From Solobacterium sp. (GTDB lineage: Bacteria; Bacillota_I; Bacilli_A; Erysipelotrichales; Erysipelotrichaceae): a DNA stretch of 64,000 nt. Each line of letters begins with the position of its first letter. Within the stretch, counting starts at the first letter, position 1. Below the pieces are notes generated by a model. The model was not told the DNA's origin. It saw nothing but the letters and a program-made list of their open reading frames with translations, and did no database searches. This document shows, one piece after another, positions 7,073 to 15,219 of this stretch. The stretch spans positions 1 through 64,000 of the forward strand of contig JAFUFO010000021.1 in the NCBI GenBank assembly GCA_017469885.1, in the 5' to 3' direction. Made by a program: the position numbers and the translations under genes.

Positions 7073-7826
7073 AACAGACAAAGCTCAGATAATAGGGGAG
7101 CTGCTTTCTCCACCAGGGCCAGTCATGTGCGACATCGTCACCCCAGAAATCGACCCATGCGGGAATATTCTTGTATTCAAACAGTTCCTTCATACGCGCG
7201 CTGTCTTCCTGCATCGGATGTTCCCAGGCGCCGCGTCCGCAGCAGAGGATGATGTCCCGGTGACGGTACATCTCGACGTACGGGTGGTCATACGGCATGC
7301 CGTTGATGTAATCCACCGGCGAGTTGGCATATACCAGATCGTCGAAGTAGTCGCCGAAGAACAGACGGGCATTGTATGCGCCGGAGAGGGCGATACAGCC
7401 GGAGAAGATGTCCGGTCTTCTCAGCATGAAGTTCAGCGCATGGGTTCCGCCCATCGAGCATCCCGTTGTCAGGATGCCGGCCGCGTAGTGGCCGTTATTG
7501 GCATCCTTGTTTATATCGAAGATGCGCGGGCAGAGCTCATCGCAGATGTAGTTCACATACGCTTCCTGGTTCTGAATGCGTGCCCGGTTGTCCCAGCTCT
7601 TGGAAGACCAGGAGTTGACGTCGTTGGAGTCGCAACAGAACATCTGAACCCGTCCTGCGTCGATGAACTCCTTTGCGCAGTCGATCATTCCCTGGTTTTC
7701 GTAGTCGAAGAATCGTCCGTCCTGGGAAGGGAATACGAGGATCGGTTTTCCGGCATGTCCGTAAACCTTGAACTCCATATCCCTGCCGAGGTTGCTGCTG
7801 TATTCCTTGTAGTATTCTGTCTTCAT
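7071..7826 (-). CDS. Alpha/beta-hydrolase, putative esterase (esterase D/Fes-like family)
   Basis: This 251-residue cytoplasmic protein has no signal peptide. The nucleophile elbow GCSMGG (Ser near residue 117) and the upstream HAGKPILVFPSQDG strand place it in the PF00756-type esterase group. A late His in DDVAHDWPWW is the probable catalytic histidine. ATG 7826 overlaps the stop of the ATP-grasp gene (ATGA), so the two are coupled. Such a pairing could mean that the ligase product, or an ester of it, is the hydrolase substrate. That is inference; the true substrate is unknown. Confidence 0.82.
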   Translation of the reverse strand: MKTEYYKEYSSNLGRDMEFKVYGHAGKPILVFPSQDGRFFDYENQGMIDCAKEFIDAGRVQMFCCDSNDVNSWSSKSWDNRARIQNQEAYVNYICDELCPRIFDINKDANNGHYAAGILTTGCSMGGTHALNFMLRRPDIFSGCIALSGAYNARLFFGDYFDDLVYANSPVDYINGMPYDHPYVEMYRHRDIILCCGRGAWEHPMQEDSARMKELFEYKNIPAWVDFWGDDVAHDWPWWRKQLPYYLSFVC

Positions 7827-9079
7827 TTCTTCTTTGCCTTCTTTTTGGCCGGCTGTTCCGTTACTTCCTCTGCCTTGCGTTCTACCGAAGGTTTGCGCTC
7901 ATAGACAAAGCGCATGAATTCCATGACTTCTTCTTCGGTGCGGAAACGCGCGATATAGGCTTCATCACCCATGGCACTGCCGAGGATGGACGGCATGCGT
8001 TCATGCATGCAGATGGCCTGACCGTACTTCTTGTAAACATCTGCCATCGAATTCTGATAGGCAATATAATCACGTTTTCCGGTATAGGCGCAGAAATACG
8101 GACGTTCGGTCTCATAGAGACCTTCGTTGAACATCGCCATATTCGCATAGATGCGGTAGACGTTGATGTCATTTGCGAAGTTCATCATATCCGGTGTATA
8201 TCCTCCGGGCGGACGCATGTTGACTTCAAGGCCTACGAGATCGCCCTTCTTTCCAAGGCCCGGTTTGTCTTCGGACAGCCGGAAGTATTCGGTGTGGAAG
8301 AAGCGGGCGCGGATATCAAACGCCTTGATGACTGCGCTGCCCATGCGGTCGAGATCTTCGGGAACTTTACGTACGCTGTAATAGAAACATTCGCCCTTCA
8401 TGTTCACGATGTCCATGATCGGCTCCGGGAATACATGGGAGGTGCGGAAGATGATGTTTCCGTCCTGATCGGTGATGCCGTCATAGCTGACGATATATCC
8501 CGGAACGAATTCTTCCATGATGTACTGTGTCTTGAGATTCTGCTTGTAGAAATCCTCAAGCTGCGCATCATTGGCGATCTTCCAGGTCGCATTGGCGCCG
8601 ACGCCGTCATCCGGTTTGACGATGACCGGATAGCCGACTTCCCTGATGAACTTCTTTCCTTCTGCCAGGGTGGACACAAGGTGGTAGCGGGCAACCGGAA
8701 CACCGGCTTTCTCATAGAATGCCTTCATATTGGACTTGGTCTTGTAGCGCATGACCGAGTCGCTCTTGTCGCCGGATGTGATGTTGAAATCTGTGCGCAG
8801 GCGTGCGTCCTGCTCGAGCCAGAATTCGTTGTTGCTTTCAAGCCAGTCAATCTTGCCGTGCTTATGCGCAAACCATGCGACGGCGCGGTACATCTGATCG
8901 TAATCCATCATGGATCCGACCTGATAGTACTCGTCCATCGATTCCTTCAGTGCCTGAGGGAGAGAATCATACGGATCTTCGCCGATGCACAGCGAAGTTC
9001 CGCCGACTTCCTTCCAGGCTTTCGGAAACTGGTAATACGTTCTTGGAAAATTTGGTGAGATAAACACAAAATTGCTCAT
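7823..9079 (-). CDS. ATP-grasp domain carboxylate-amine ligase
   Basis: This 418-residue protein has an N-terminal pre-ATP-grasp domain, then an ATP-grasp core (about 115-315). Nucleotide-binding features are visible: YPVIVKPDDGVGANAT (loop and Lys), the adenine-contacting EEFVPGY strand, and the Mg-binding GLEVNMRPPGGYTPD near residue 285. The C-terminus is a lysine/alanine tail (PAKKKAKKK). Members of this superfamily join a carboxylate to an amine through an acylphosphate. ATG 9079 was chosen over an in-frame TTG at 9085. It is translationally coupled to the downstream esterase. The product is unknown. Confidence 0.85.
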   Translation of the reverse strand: MSNFVFISPNFPRTYYQFPKAWKEVGGTSLCIGEDPYDSLPQALKESMDEYYQVGSMMDYDQMYRAVAWFAHKHGKIDWLESNNEFWLEQDARLRTDFNITSGDKSDSVMRYKTKSNMKAFYEKAGVPVARYHLVSTLAEGKKFIREVGYPVIVKPDDGVGANATWKIANDAQLEDFYKQNLKTQYIMEEFVPGYIVSYDGITDQDGNIIFRTSHVFPEPIMDIVNMKGECFYYSVRKVPEDLDRMGSAVIKAFDIRARFFHTEYFRLSEDKPGLGKKGDLVGLEVNMRPPGGYTPDMMNFANDINVYRIYANMAMFNEGLYETERPYFCAYTGKRDYIAYQNSMADVYKKYGQAICMHERMPSILGSAMGDEAYIARFRTEEEVMEFMRFVYERKPSVERKAEEVTEQPAKKKAKKK

Positions 9080-9246
9080 ATTCAAATCCGCCTTCCGTTA
9101 TTACTTAATATTCATAAATGATACCACAAACAAACAGGCACAATATGACCCCGATGCAAAGTTGTAAACGATACCAATGCCCAATTCGCACGATTTCATG
9201 GAAAAACTTGACACTTCGGTCTATAATGCACATGTCTTACATATCG

Positions 9247-9314
9247 CATCACATATGCTTTCGAATCCGGCGAAAGTGTTTCTACCCTGCGGCCTTAACT
9301 GCGGGACTGTGATG
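9247..9314 (+). ncRNA. Purine riboswitch, guanine-type
   Basis: P1 is CATCACA (9247-9253) with TGTGATG (9308-9314). P2 is CTTTCG/CGAAAG with loop AATCCGG. J2/3 carries the conserved TTTCTACC. P3 is CCTGC/GCGGG with a loop holding CCTTAA. The loops offer the usual GG:CC kissing pairs. The J3/1 trinucleotide is ACT, so the specificity position (xpt C74) is C, predicting guanine or hypoxanthine binding. It precedes a purine permease and a terminator, so ligand should switch transcription off. Confidence 0.9.
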
Positions 9315-9330
9315 TTTTTGTTTTTTCCGG

Positions 9331-9374
9331 ATACTTCTGCGAACAGGGGATGGTATGCAGGAGTATTTGTTTTT
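9331..9374 (+). terminator. Riboswitch expression-platform terminator
   Basis: ATACTTCTGC pairs with GCAGGAGTAT (one G-T pair) and is followed by TTGTTTTT. It lies 16 nt after the aptamer and 40 nt before the permease start. Confidence 0.8.
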
Positions 9375-9413
9375 CAGGGGATATGAAAGACGAGAAGGGG
9401 GTAAACATTTTAC

Positions 9414-10781
9414 ATGTTTGAAAAGTATTTTAAACTCAAGGAAAACGGTACCGATGTAAGAACAGAAGTCATTGCCGGCATTACGACCTTCATGACCATG
9501 GTCTACATCCTTGCGGTCAACCCGAGCATTCTGGAAGCTTCCGGAATGGACAGAGGTTCGATCATTACAGCTACAGCGGTCGCTTCCGCGATTGCCTGCT
9601 TCTGTATGGCAGCGTTCTCCAACAAGCCGTTCGCACTGTCCGCAGGTCTTGGTCTCAACGCCTACTTCGCATATACCGTATGTATCGGTATGGGTTACCC
9701 GTGGCAGGTTGCGCTGACCGCAGTATTTGTGGAAGGTGTTGTATTCATTCTTCTTTCCCTCACCAATGTTCGTGAGGCAATCTTCAATGCCATCCCGGCC
9801 AGCCTGAAGGTAGCGGTATCTGTCGGTATCGGCTTCTTCATTGCCTTCATCGGTGTTCAGAACGCCGGTCTGATCGTTGACGGTTCCACACTCGTCACAC
9901 TGTTCGGCTTCAACGCATCCATCGCAAACGGCACATTCACCACACAGGGAATCACCGTTATCCTTGCACTTGTCGGTGTTATGATCATTGCCATGATGCT
10001 GGTAAAGGGCGTCAAGGGCTACATGCTGTATGGCATTCTGCTTACCTGGCTGCTCGGCATCATCTGCCAGCTGCTCGGCATCTATGTACCGAACCCGGAG
10101 GCAGGCTTCTACTCCGTCATCCCGACTGCGATCTTCTCCGCACCGGCTTCCATGGCGCCGACCTTCATGAAGCTTGACTTCTCCTACATCGCAACGCACA
10201 CACTCGACTTCATCGTTGTTGTATTCGCATTCCTGTTCGTCGACATCTTCGATACCCTGGGAACTGTCATCGGATGTGCTTCCAAGGCAGATATGCTTGA
10301 TGAAGAGGGCAAACTGGACGGCATCAAGGGCGTTCTGCTCGCAGACGCAGTCGGTACCACTGTCGGTGCCTGCCTTGGTACTTCCACAATCACAACATTC
10401 GTTGAGTCTTCTTCCGGTATCTCCGAAGGCGGCCGCACTGGTCTCACTTCCGTTACCACCGGTATTCTCTTCCTGCTGGCACTGTTCTTCAGCCCGCTGT
10501 TCCTCACGATCCCGAGCTTTGCGACAGCTCCTGCGCTGATCGTTGTTGGCTTCCTGATGATGCAGCAGGTCACAAAGATTGACTGGACGGATCTTACCGA
10601 AGCGATTCCGTGCTTCTGCTGCATTACCATGATGGGCTTTGCTTACTCCATCTCCGATGGTATTGCATTCGGTATCGTCAGCTTCACCATCCTGAAGCTT
10701 CTGACCGGCAAGGCAAAGGATCTCAACGCACTGCTCTGTGTTCTGAGCATTCTGTTCATCCTGAAGTACTTCCTCATCTGA
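9414..10781 (+). CDS. NCS2-family purine permease (guanine/hypoxanthine type)
   Basis: This 455-residue polytopic membrane protein has about 12-14 hydrophobic segments. The N-terminus FEKYFKLKENGTDVRTE and the following GITTFMTMVYILAVNP are typical of the AzgA/PbuG branch of the NCS2 (xanthine/uracil permease) family, which imports guanine, hypoxanthine or adenine with protons. The DTLGTVIGCASKA and GTSTITTFVESSSGI motifs of the substrate site are intact. The guanine-type riboswitch upstream agrees with guanine/hypoxanthine uptake. The purine-rich AGAAGGGGG site lies about 13 nt before ATG 9414, a long spacing. Single-gene unit bounded by a terminator. Confidence 0.93.
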   Translation: MFEKYFKLKENGTDVRTEVIAGITTFMTMVYILAVNPSILEASGMDRGSIITATAVASAIACFCMAAFSNKPFALSAGLGLNAYFAYTVCIGMGYPWQVALTAVFVEGVVFILLSLTNVREAIFNAIPASLKVAVSVGIGFFIAFIGVQNAGLIVDGSTLVTLFGFNASIANGTFTTQGITVILALVGVMIIAMMLVKGVKGYMLYGILLTWLLGIICQLLGIYVPNPEAGFYSVIPTAIFSAPASMAPTFMKLDFSYIATHTLDFIVVVFAFLFVDIFDTLGTVIGCASKADMLDEEGKLDGIKGVLLADAVGTTVGACLGTSTITTFVESSSGISEGGRTGLTSVTTGILFLLALFFSPLFLTIPSFATAPALIVVGFLMMQQVTKIDWTDLTEAIPCFCCITMMGFAYSISDGIAFGIVSFTILKLLTGKAKDLNALLCVLSILFILKYFLI

Positions 10782-10809
10782 TCGAAGTACCGTCAGAGTC
10801 AGACATGAA

Positions 10810-10857
10810 AAAACCCTGCGGATCATCCTCAGACAACGGGGAAGCCGCAGGGTTTTC
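10810..10857. terminator. Bidirectional terminator
   Basis: AAAACCCTGCGG pairs perfectly with CCGCAGGGTTTT across a 23-nt loop, with A and T tracts on both sides. It serves the permease on the plus strand and the convergent YhhN-like gene on the minus strand. Confidence 0.85.
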
Positions 10858-10876
10858 TTATGCCTGAATGAAGTGA

Positions 10877-11545
10877 CTACTGACGCATCGCAAGCAGGCT
10901 GATCGCAATGAACAGCTGCCCTGCATAATACAGGGAGAGGTTTGTGACCCGCAGGCTGAACTTCCGTTCCTTTCCGAACGTGTTGAGAATCAGAACGATG
11001 TCACTGATCAGAAACAGAAAGGCACCCGCCGCAAAGATCGTATGAAACAGGGAACCTTCCGCAATCAGATTTCCGATGGATACGCAGTTGAGCAGAACCA
11101 CCGCACCGATGTAGACAATGCCGAAAATCTTGAATGCCTTCTCTGCGGTGATCTTTGAGAAGATCCATACCATGAGACCGGCTGTCAGGACAATCGCCGA
11201 AATGATGGAAATCAGCTTGGTGCGGCATTCGGGGAATACCGCAAGCAGATAGAAGATATGTCCGGCAAGGAAGACGAGAATGCCTGCGAGAAAGACGGGT
11301 TTTGCGTGCTGTTTCAGCACATAGCGCAGTCCCAGCAGGATATCCGCAATCATGCCGAGCACAAGGCCGATCGTGATCATCCGGGCCGGATAGGTTCCGT
11401 TGGAGTTGGTAAGTCCGAGAATGACAAAGCAGAGGCTTGCGAGCCCCTTGAACACGACGGCGCGTGTAAAACGCTCCCTGCGTTCTTCAAGGATGCAGTA
11501 GGTGGACAGTAAAAGACACAGTACGATCAGAACAATATTATTCAT
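10877..11545 (-). CDS. YhhN/TMEM86-family membrane protein (lysoplasmalogenase-like)
   Basis: This 222-residue protein has about eight hydrophobic helices. The order and motifs (KGLASLCFVILGL near the start, LVLGMIADILLGL, a VFLAGHIFYLLAV segment, and a late FLISDIVLILN) fit the YhhN family (PF07947). Characterised members hydrolyse the vinyl-ether bond of lysoplasmalogens at the membrane. The paired Asp residues in helices (IADILLG, ISDIVLI) that the family conserves are present. It is divergent from the chorismate mutase operon and stands alone. Activity on plasmalogen lipids is plausible for an anaerobe but not shown. Confidence 0.82.
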   Translation of the reverse strand: MNNIVLIVLCLLLSTYCILEERRERFTRAVVFKGLASLCFVILGLTNSNGTYPARMITIGLVLGMIADILLGLRYVLKQHAKPVFLAGILVFLAGHIFYLLAVFPECRTKLISIISAIVLTAGLMVWIFSKITAEKAFKIFGIVYIGAVVLLNCVSIGNLIAEGSLFHTIFAAGAFLFLISDIVLILNTFGKERKFSLRVTNLSLYYAGQLFIAISLLAMRQ

Positions 11546-11588
11546 TATTAAGCCCCCTGATTCCTGTTACCTACAGAATACAACAGAT

Positions 11589-11616
11589 TTGAGCGGTTTT
11601 TAACACACGGTATAAT
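11589..11616 (+). promoter_or_regulatory. Promoter of the chorismate mutase/radical SAM unit
   Basis: TTGAGC (11589-11594) and TATAAT (11611-11616) with 16-bp spacing lie 25 bp before the first start codon. Confidence 0.6.
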
Positions 11617-11641
11617 GGTGCTGTATCAGGAGGTACCTGTC

Positions 11642-11938
11642 ATGAATCAGCTGGAAGAAAACCGCGCCGTGATCGGTGACGTGGATCAGGAAATGGCAAC
11701 GCTTTTTGTGCGCCGCTTTGAGGCGGTTCGCGGAATCGCACAGTATAAGATGGAACGGGGTCTGCCGGTGCTTGACCGCTCCCGGGAAGAGGCACTGATT
11801 GCCGAAAAGGAACAGTTTGTTCCGGAGGAACTCCGCCCGTATTTCCGGATGTGGTATGAAGGCATGATGAGCGCGTCCAGAGCGTATCAGAGTGACCTGA
11901 TTGCAAGTCATCAGAAGGGCTCCCAGACAGAGGAGTAA
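11642..11938 (+). CDS. Chorismate mutase type II (AroQ class)
   Basis: This 98-residue all-alpha protein has the length of a stand-alone AroQ mutase, which converts chorismate to prephenate. The first helix starts with the usual NQLEENRAVIGDVDQEMATL pattern and continues LFVRRFEAVRGIAQYK, supplying the family Arg and Lys. PVLDRSREEAL marks the second helix, with the conserved DxxRE. ATG 11642 follows CAGGAGG. It ends 8 bp before the radical SAM gene, so the two are almost certainly co-transcribed. No other aromatic-pathway gene is nearby, which is unusual. Confidence 0.88.
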   Translation: MNQLEENRAVIGDVDQEMATLFVRRFEAVRGIAQYKMERGLPVLDRSREEALIAEKEQFVPEELRPYFRMWYEGMMSASRAYQSDLIASHQKGSQTEE

Positions 11939-11946
11939 GACAGAAC

Positions 11947-13383
11947 ATGTCCCGTTACGTATTGAATGAGGGATATGCGCTGCGGGGATGGAAAGGTCTG
12001 CCGTTTGCACTGCGGTATCCCGATCCGCACAAAACCGAATTCTTTGATAAGGAAAGTTACCGTGTTGTCTATGCATTGGACGGTGCGCATGACATCGATG
12101 AAGCCGCATTGTCCCAGCGGCAGCGCAATCTTCTGCGTTATCTGATTGAACATGATGTGGCAGTTCCGGCGGAACATGGCGAACGGCTGGAGCCGTGGCA
12201 GGAATACAAAACCTTTCCCGGAATGTATAAAAGCAGCGTGCAGTGGTCGATCACCGGCCGTTGTAACTACAACTGCCGCCACTGCTTCATGAGCGCACCG
12301 GACTATAAGGGAGAGGACCTCTCCATGGAACAGTGCGTGCATATTCTTGATGAGCTTGCGGCAAACGGCATCGGCGTGATCAGCCTGACCGGCGGAGAAC
12401 CGCTGGTCAGCCCGCATTTTTACGGCATCCTGGATGAGATTCAGAAGCGGGGAATGCTGGTGGATGTGCTGTATTCCAACGGCGCGCCTGTCAATGACAC
12501 ACTGCTGGATGAACTGGAACGCCGGGGCATGCATCCGAATTTTCATATCAGTTTTGACGGCGTCGGCTGGCATGACTGGCTGCGCGGGGAAACAGGCGCG
12601 GAGGAAGAAGCGCTGCGTGCATTCAAACTGCTTCATGCGCGGGGCTTCCAGACGACCTCCTCGATGTGCCTGCACCGGCATAACATTGGCACACTGCGCG
12701 AAACCGTGAACCTGCTTGCCTCGCTTGGCCTTGTCCATCTCAAGATGAATGTCGCATCCCCGACCGGACGATGGAAAAATGAGACGGAACACTTTATCAC
12801 CCAGGATGAAGCGAATCAGGCGATCCTCGATTATATTCCGCAGTATATCGAAGACGGGATGCCGCTCTCGGTTCAGTTCTGCGGGCTGCTCGATTTTGAC
12901 AGGGAACACCGCCGAATTCAGATTCCCTCCCGGAAGTATTCCGGCATTGCAGGAGCGGAGAAACAGCTTGCCTGCGGGGCGGTCCGTGACAGTATGTATA
13001 TCAGCCCGAACGGCAGGATCCTTCCCTGTATGACCATGGGCGGAACTGCCGCCGATCCGCTGTTTGATTCCATCTTTGAAAAATCACTTGAGGAAATTCT
13101 GACGGAGTCTTATTACCGGGATACGTGCCTGTTAAAGATGGGTGCCTGTATTGAACACAACGAAAAATGCCGGGACTGTCAGTACCGGCTTGCCTGCGGC
13201 GCCGGCTGCCGTGCCTGCGCATGCGGCGAGACGGAGACGGATTATCTTGGCATTGATGAAGAAACGTGCCACTTTTTCCTTTCCGGCTGGTATGATAAAG
13301 CAAAAGAGGCGGTAACGCAGTACAGAGACTGCTTTCCGCCGGAAAGCAACGACGAACATAATTACTCAGCAGTACCCGATTAA
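11947..13383 (+). CDS. Radical SAM/SPASM peptide maturase
   Basis: This 478-residue protein has three parts. The N-terminal ~90 residues resemble a small winged-helix, peptide-recognition-like module. The radical SAM core carries CNYNCRHC (Cys106, 110, 113) for the SAM-binding 4Fe-4S cluster and SLTGGEPL for SAM contact. The C-terminal SPASM domain has LACGAV, ILPCMTMGG and the diagnostic Cys-x2-Cys-x5-Cys-x3-Cys in KCRDCQYRLACGAGC. SPASM enzymes of this build modify ribosomal peptides, for example by thioether or C-C crosslinks. The next gene, 10 bp on, encodes a Cys-rich peptide with a Gly-Gly leader, the likely substrate. The type of crosslink cannot be read from sequence. Confidence 0.92.
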   Translation: MSRYVLNEGYALRGWKGLPFALRYPDPHKTEFFDKESYRVVYALDGAHDIDEAALSQRQRNLLRYLIEHDVAVPAEHGERLEPWQEYKTFPGMYKSSVQWSITGRCNYNCRHCFMSAPDYKGEDLSMEQCVHILDELAANGIGVISLTGGEPLVSPHFYGILDEIQKRGMLVDVLYSNGAPVNDTLLDELERRGMHPNFHISFDGVGWHDWLRGETGAEEEALRAFKLLHARGFQTTSSMCLHRHNIGTLRETVNLLASLGLVHLKMNVASPTGRWKNETEHFITQDEANQAILDYIPQYIEDGMPLSVQFCGLLDFDREHRRIQIPSRKYSGIAGAEKQLACGAVRDSMYISPNGRILPCMTMGGTAADPLFDSIFEKSLEEILTESYYRDTCLLKMGACIEHNEKCRDCQYRLACGAGCRACACGETETDYLGIDEETCHFFLSGWYDKAKEAVTQYRDCFPPESNDEHNYSAVPD

Positions 13384-13393
13384 GGAGAACAGG

Positions 13394-13687
13394 ATGACAG
13401 ATCAGGAGAAGAAAGAAAAGAAGATATTTGCGCAGGAAATTTCTGACGAGGAAGCGGCGAAGGTTGCCGGCGGGGAATGGGACGACCAGTTCCAGTACTG
13501 CACGGAAAACCATTACCGCAGAATCTATCCGCGGGACGGTTCGGATGCCGGATTCCCGGACTGCGCGGCATCGGTTGAGGAAGGGAGCCACTGCGGCACC
13601 AACGATGCCTGCGGTCAGAGTGCGGTCGTATATACGGGCTTCCGTGTAGATTGCCTGATGCTTAACTGCACAAAGGCCTGGAAGTAA
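13394..13687 (+). CDS. Putative RiPP precursor: Gly-Gly leader and six-cysteine core (97 aa)
   Basis: The first 27 residues are charged and helical and end in EISDEEAAKVAGG, which fits a Nif11/double-glycine type leader. The core (28-97) is rich in Cys, Gly, Asp and Tyr, with six Cys at positions 36, 57, 67, 73, 87 and 92. ATG 13394 follows AAGGAGAACAGG directly after the radical SAM stop. The Cys spacing is wider than in the six-Cys-in-45 SCIFF peptides. No C39 peptidase or exporter is adjacent, so cleavage and export, if any, must be supplied elsewhere. Precursor status is inferred from leader, composition and context. Confidence 0.75.
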   Translation: MTDQEKKEKKIFAQEISDEEAAKVAGGEWDDQFQYCTENHYRRIYPRDGSDAGFPDCAASVEEGSHCGTNDACGQSAVVYTGFRVDCLMLNCTKAWK

Positions 13688-13726
13688 CGCGTCAGCGCGA
13701 TTGAAACTGATTTATCACAGAAGAGA

Positions 13727-13759
13727 GAACGGATCTGTTCAGGCAGGTTCGTTCTTTTT
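13727..13759 (+). terminator. Terminator of the radical SAM/peptide unit
   Basis: GAACGGATCTG faces CAGGTTCGTTC (wobbles tolerated) across TTCAGG, followed by TTTTT. Confidence 0.75.
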
Positions 13760-13764
13760 GGGTA

Positions 13765-13792
13765 CGAAAAAGGAGACGGTATTCCGTCTCCT
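13765..13792 (-). terminator. Terminator of the nfnAB operon
   Basis: A perfect 9-bp stem (AGGAGACGG/CCGTCTCCT, loop TATT on the plus strand) is followed by TTTTTCG on the minus strand. Confidence 0.85.
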
Positions 13793-13809
13793 GTAATGCA
13801 TGTTCTGAA

Positions 13810-15219
13810 TTATTTGCCGGAGAGCGCTTCGTCAATGCTCTTGGCCGCAAGCTTGCCGGCACCCATTGCGGAGATAACCGTCGCCGCGCCGGTTACCGCA
13901 TCGCCGCCTGCGTATACACCGCTGCGGGAAGTAAGACCATCCTCGTTGACGATGATGCCGCCGCGCTTGTTGACCTCAAGACCATCCGTTGTGTTCTTGA
14001 TCAGCGGGTTCGGGGAAGTGCCGATTGCCATGATGACCGTATCGACATCGATGGTGAATTCACTGCCTTCGATCGGTATCGGTCTCCGTCTGCCTTTTTC
14101 ATCCGGCTCGCCGAGTTCCATCTTGATGCACTTCATGCCGGTAACGAATCCGTTGCGCTCATCACGCGGGTTGTCCGGATTGTTGTATCCGAGGATTTCA
14201 ACCGGGTTGTGCAGGAGGAGGAATTCAATGCCTTCTTCCTGCGCGTGTTCGACTTCTTCCTTACGGGCCGGAAGTTCCGTCATGGAACGGCGGTAAACGA
14301 TGTATACCTTTTCCGCCCCAAGACGCAGCGCGGTTCTTGCGGCATCCATTGCGACGTTTCCGCCGCCGACAACCGCAACTTTTCCGCCTTTCATGATCGG
14401 GGTGACCGGATCATCCAGGTAGGACTTCATGAGATTGGAGCGGGTGAGGAATTCATTGGCGGAATAGACGCCCTTGAGTGCTTCGCCCGGAATGTTCATG
14501 AAGTTCGGCAGACCTGCGCCGGAACCGATGAATACGGCTTCATAGCCCATTTCAAACAGTTCGTCGACGGTAAGGGTCTTACCGATGACGATGTTGGTTT
14601 CGACATCAACACCGAGTTCTTTTAATGTTTCAACTTCCTTGGCAACGATGGACTTCGGAAGACGGAACTCCGGAATACCGTAGACCAGAACGCCGCCAGC
14701 CTTATGCAGTGCTTCGTAAACCGTTACCTTATAACCCTTCTTCGCAAGGTCACCTGCACAGGTGAGGCCGCTCGGACCGGAGCCGACGACGGCTACCTTA
14801 TGTCCGTTGGATGCCGGTGCCTTTGCGGGTTCGGTGCTGTGGGCATTGTGGTAGTCCGCCACAAAGCGTTCCACACGGCCGATGCCGACCGGCTCAAACT
14901 TGATGCCGAGCGTGCACTTGCATTCGCACTGGCTCTCCTGCGGGCAGACACGTCCGCAGACAGCCGGAAGGGAAGAAGTCTGTGTGATGATTTTGTATGC
15001 TTCCTCAAAATTGCCTTCTTTGACCTGTTTCAGGAATTCGGGAATATGGATATTTACCGGGCAGCCGGAAACACAGGGCTGATTTTTGCAGTTGAGGCAG
15101 CGGCTGGCCTCTGCGACTGCGGTTGCTTCATCATAGCCGAGCGCAACTTCATTGAAGTTGTGTGCACGGACCTGCGGGTCCTGTGTCGGCATTTCATGTT
15201 TTTTCGGATCGAGTGCCAT
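13810..15219 (-). CDS. nfnB: NADP-binding subunit of ferredoxin:NADP+ oxidoreductase / GltD-like
   Basis: This protein of about 469 residues resembles the glutamate-synthase small chain. The N-terminus has two 4Fe-4S binding sets (RCLNCKNQPCVSGCP and CGRVCPQESQCECKC). Then come the FAD Rossmann motif VVGSGPSGLTCAGDLA, the NADPH motif VVGGGNVAMDAARTAL, and the closing VYAGGDAVTGAATV. ATG 15219 shares one base with the stop of the upstream FAD subunit, with GGAGG just before. An upstream ATG at 15246 is less likely. The pairing with a DHOD-like FAD/2Fe-2S partner and the absence of a large GltA chain support NfnAB (electron-bifurcating NADH/ferredoxin/NADP+ transhydrogenase) or the related sulfide dehydrogenase. 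Confidence 0.88.
   Translation of the reverse strand: MALDPKKHEMPTQDPQVRAHNFNEVALGYDEATAVAEASRCLNCKNQPCVSGCPVNIHIPEFLKQVKEGNFEEAYKIITQTSSLPAVCGRVCPQESQCECKCTLGIKFEPVGIGRVERFVADYHNAHSTEPAKAPASNGHKVAVVGSGPSGLTCAGDLAKKGYKVTVYEALHKAGGVLVYGIPEFRLPKSIVAKEVETLKELGVDVETNIVIGKTLTVDELFEMGYEAVFIGSGAGLPNFMNIPGEALKGVYSANEFLTRSNLMKSYLDDPVTPIMKGGKVAVVGGGNVAMDAARTALRLGAEKVYIVYRRSMTELPARKEEVEHAQEEGIEFLLLHNPVEILGYNNPDNPRDERNGFVTGMKCIKMELGEPDEKGRRRPIPIEGSEFTIDVDTVIMAIGTSPNPLIKNTTDGLEVNKRGGIIVNEDGLTSRSGVYAGGDAVTGAATVISAMGAGKLAAKSIDEALSGK

Noticed and set aside
9205-9225. TTGACA followed closely by TATAAT upstream of the riboswitch
   Set aside because: The spacing between the two boxes is only about 8 bp, so they cannot form one standard promoter; the TATAAT may work with a weaker upstream -35.
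9282-10826. Long open frame (514 codons) on the minus strand opposite the purine permease
   Set aside because: It mirrors the codon bias of the permease gene, has a low-complexity Cys/Asp/Glu/Arg composition, no ribosome site, and covers the riboswitch.
13810-15219. Glutamate synthase small subunit as the primary call
   Set aside because: No large GltA subunit is adjacent, and the coupled DHOD-like FAD/2Fe-2S gene fits NfnAB better.
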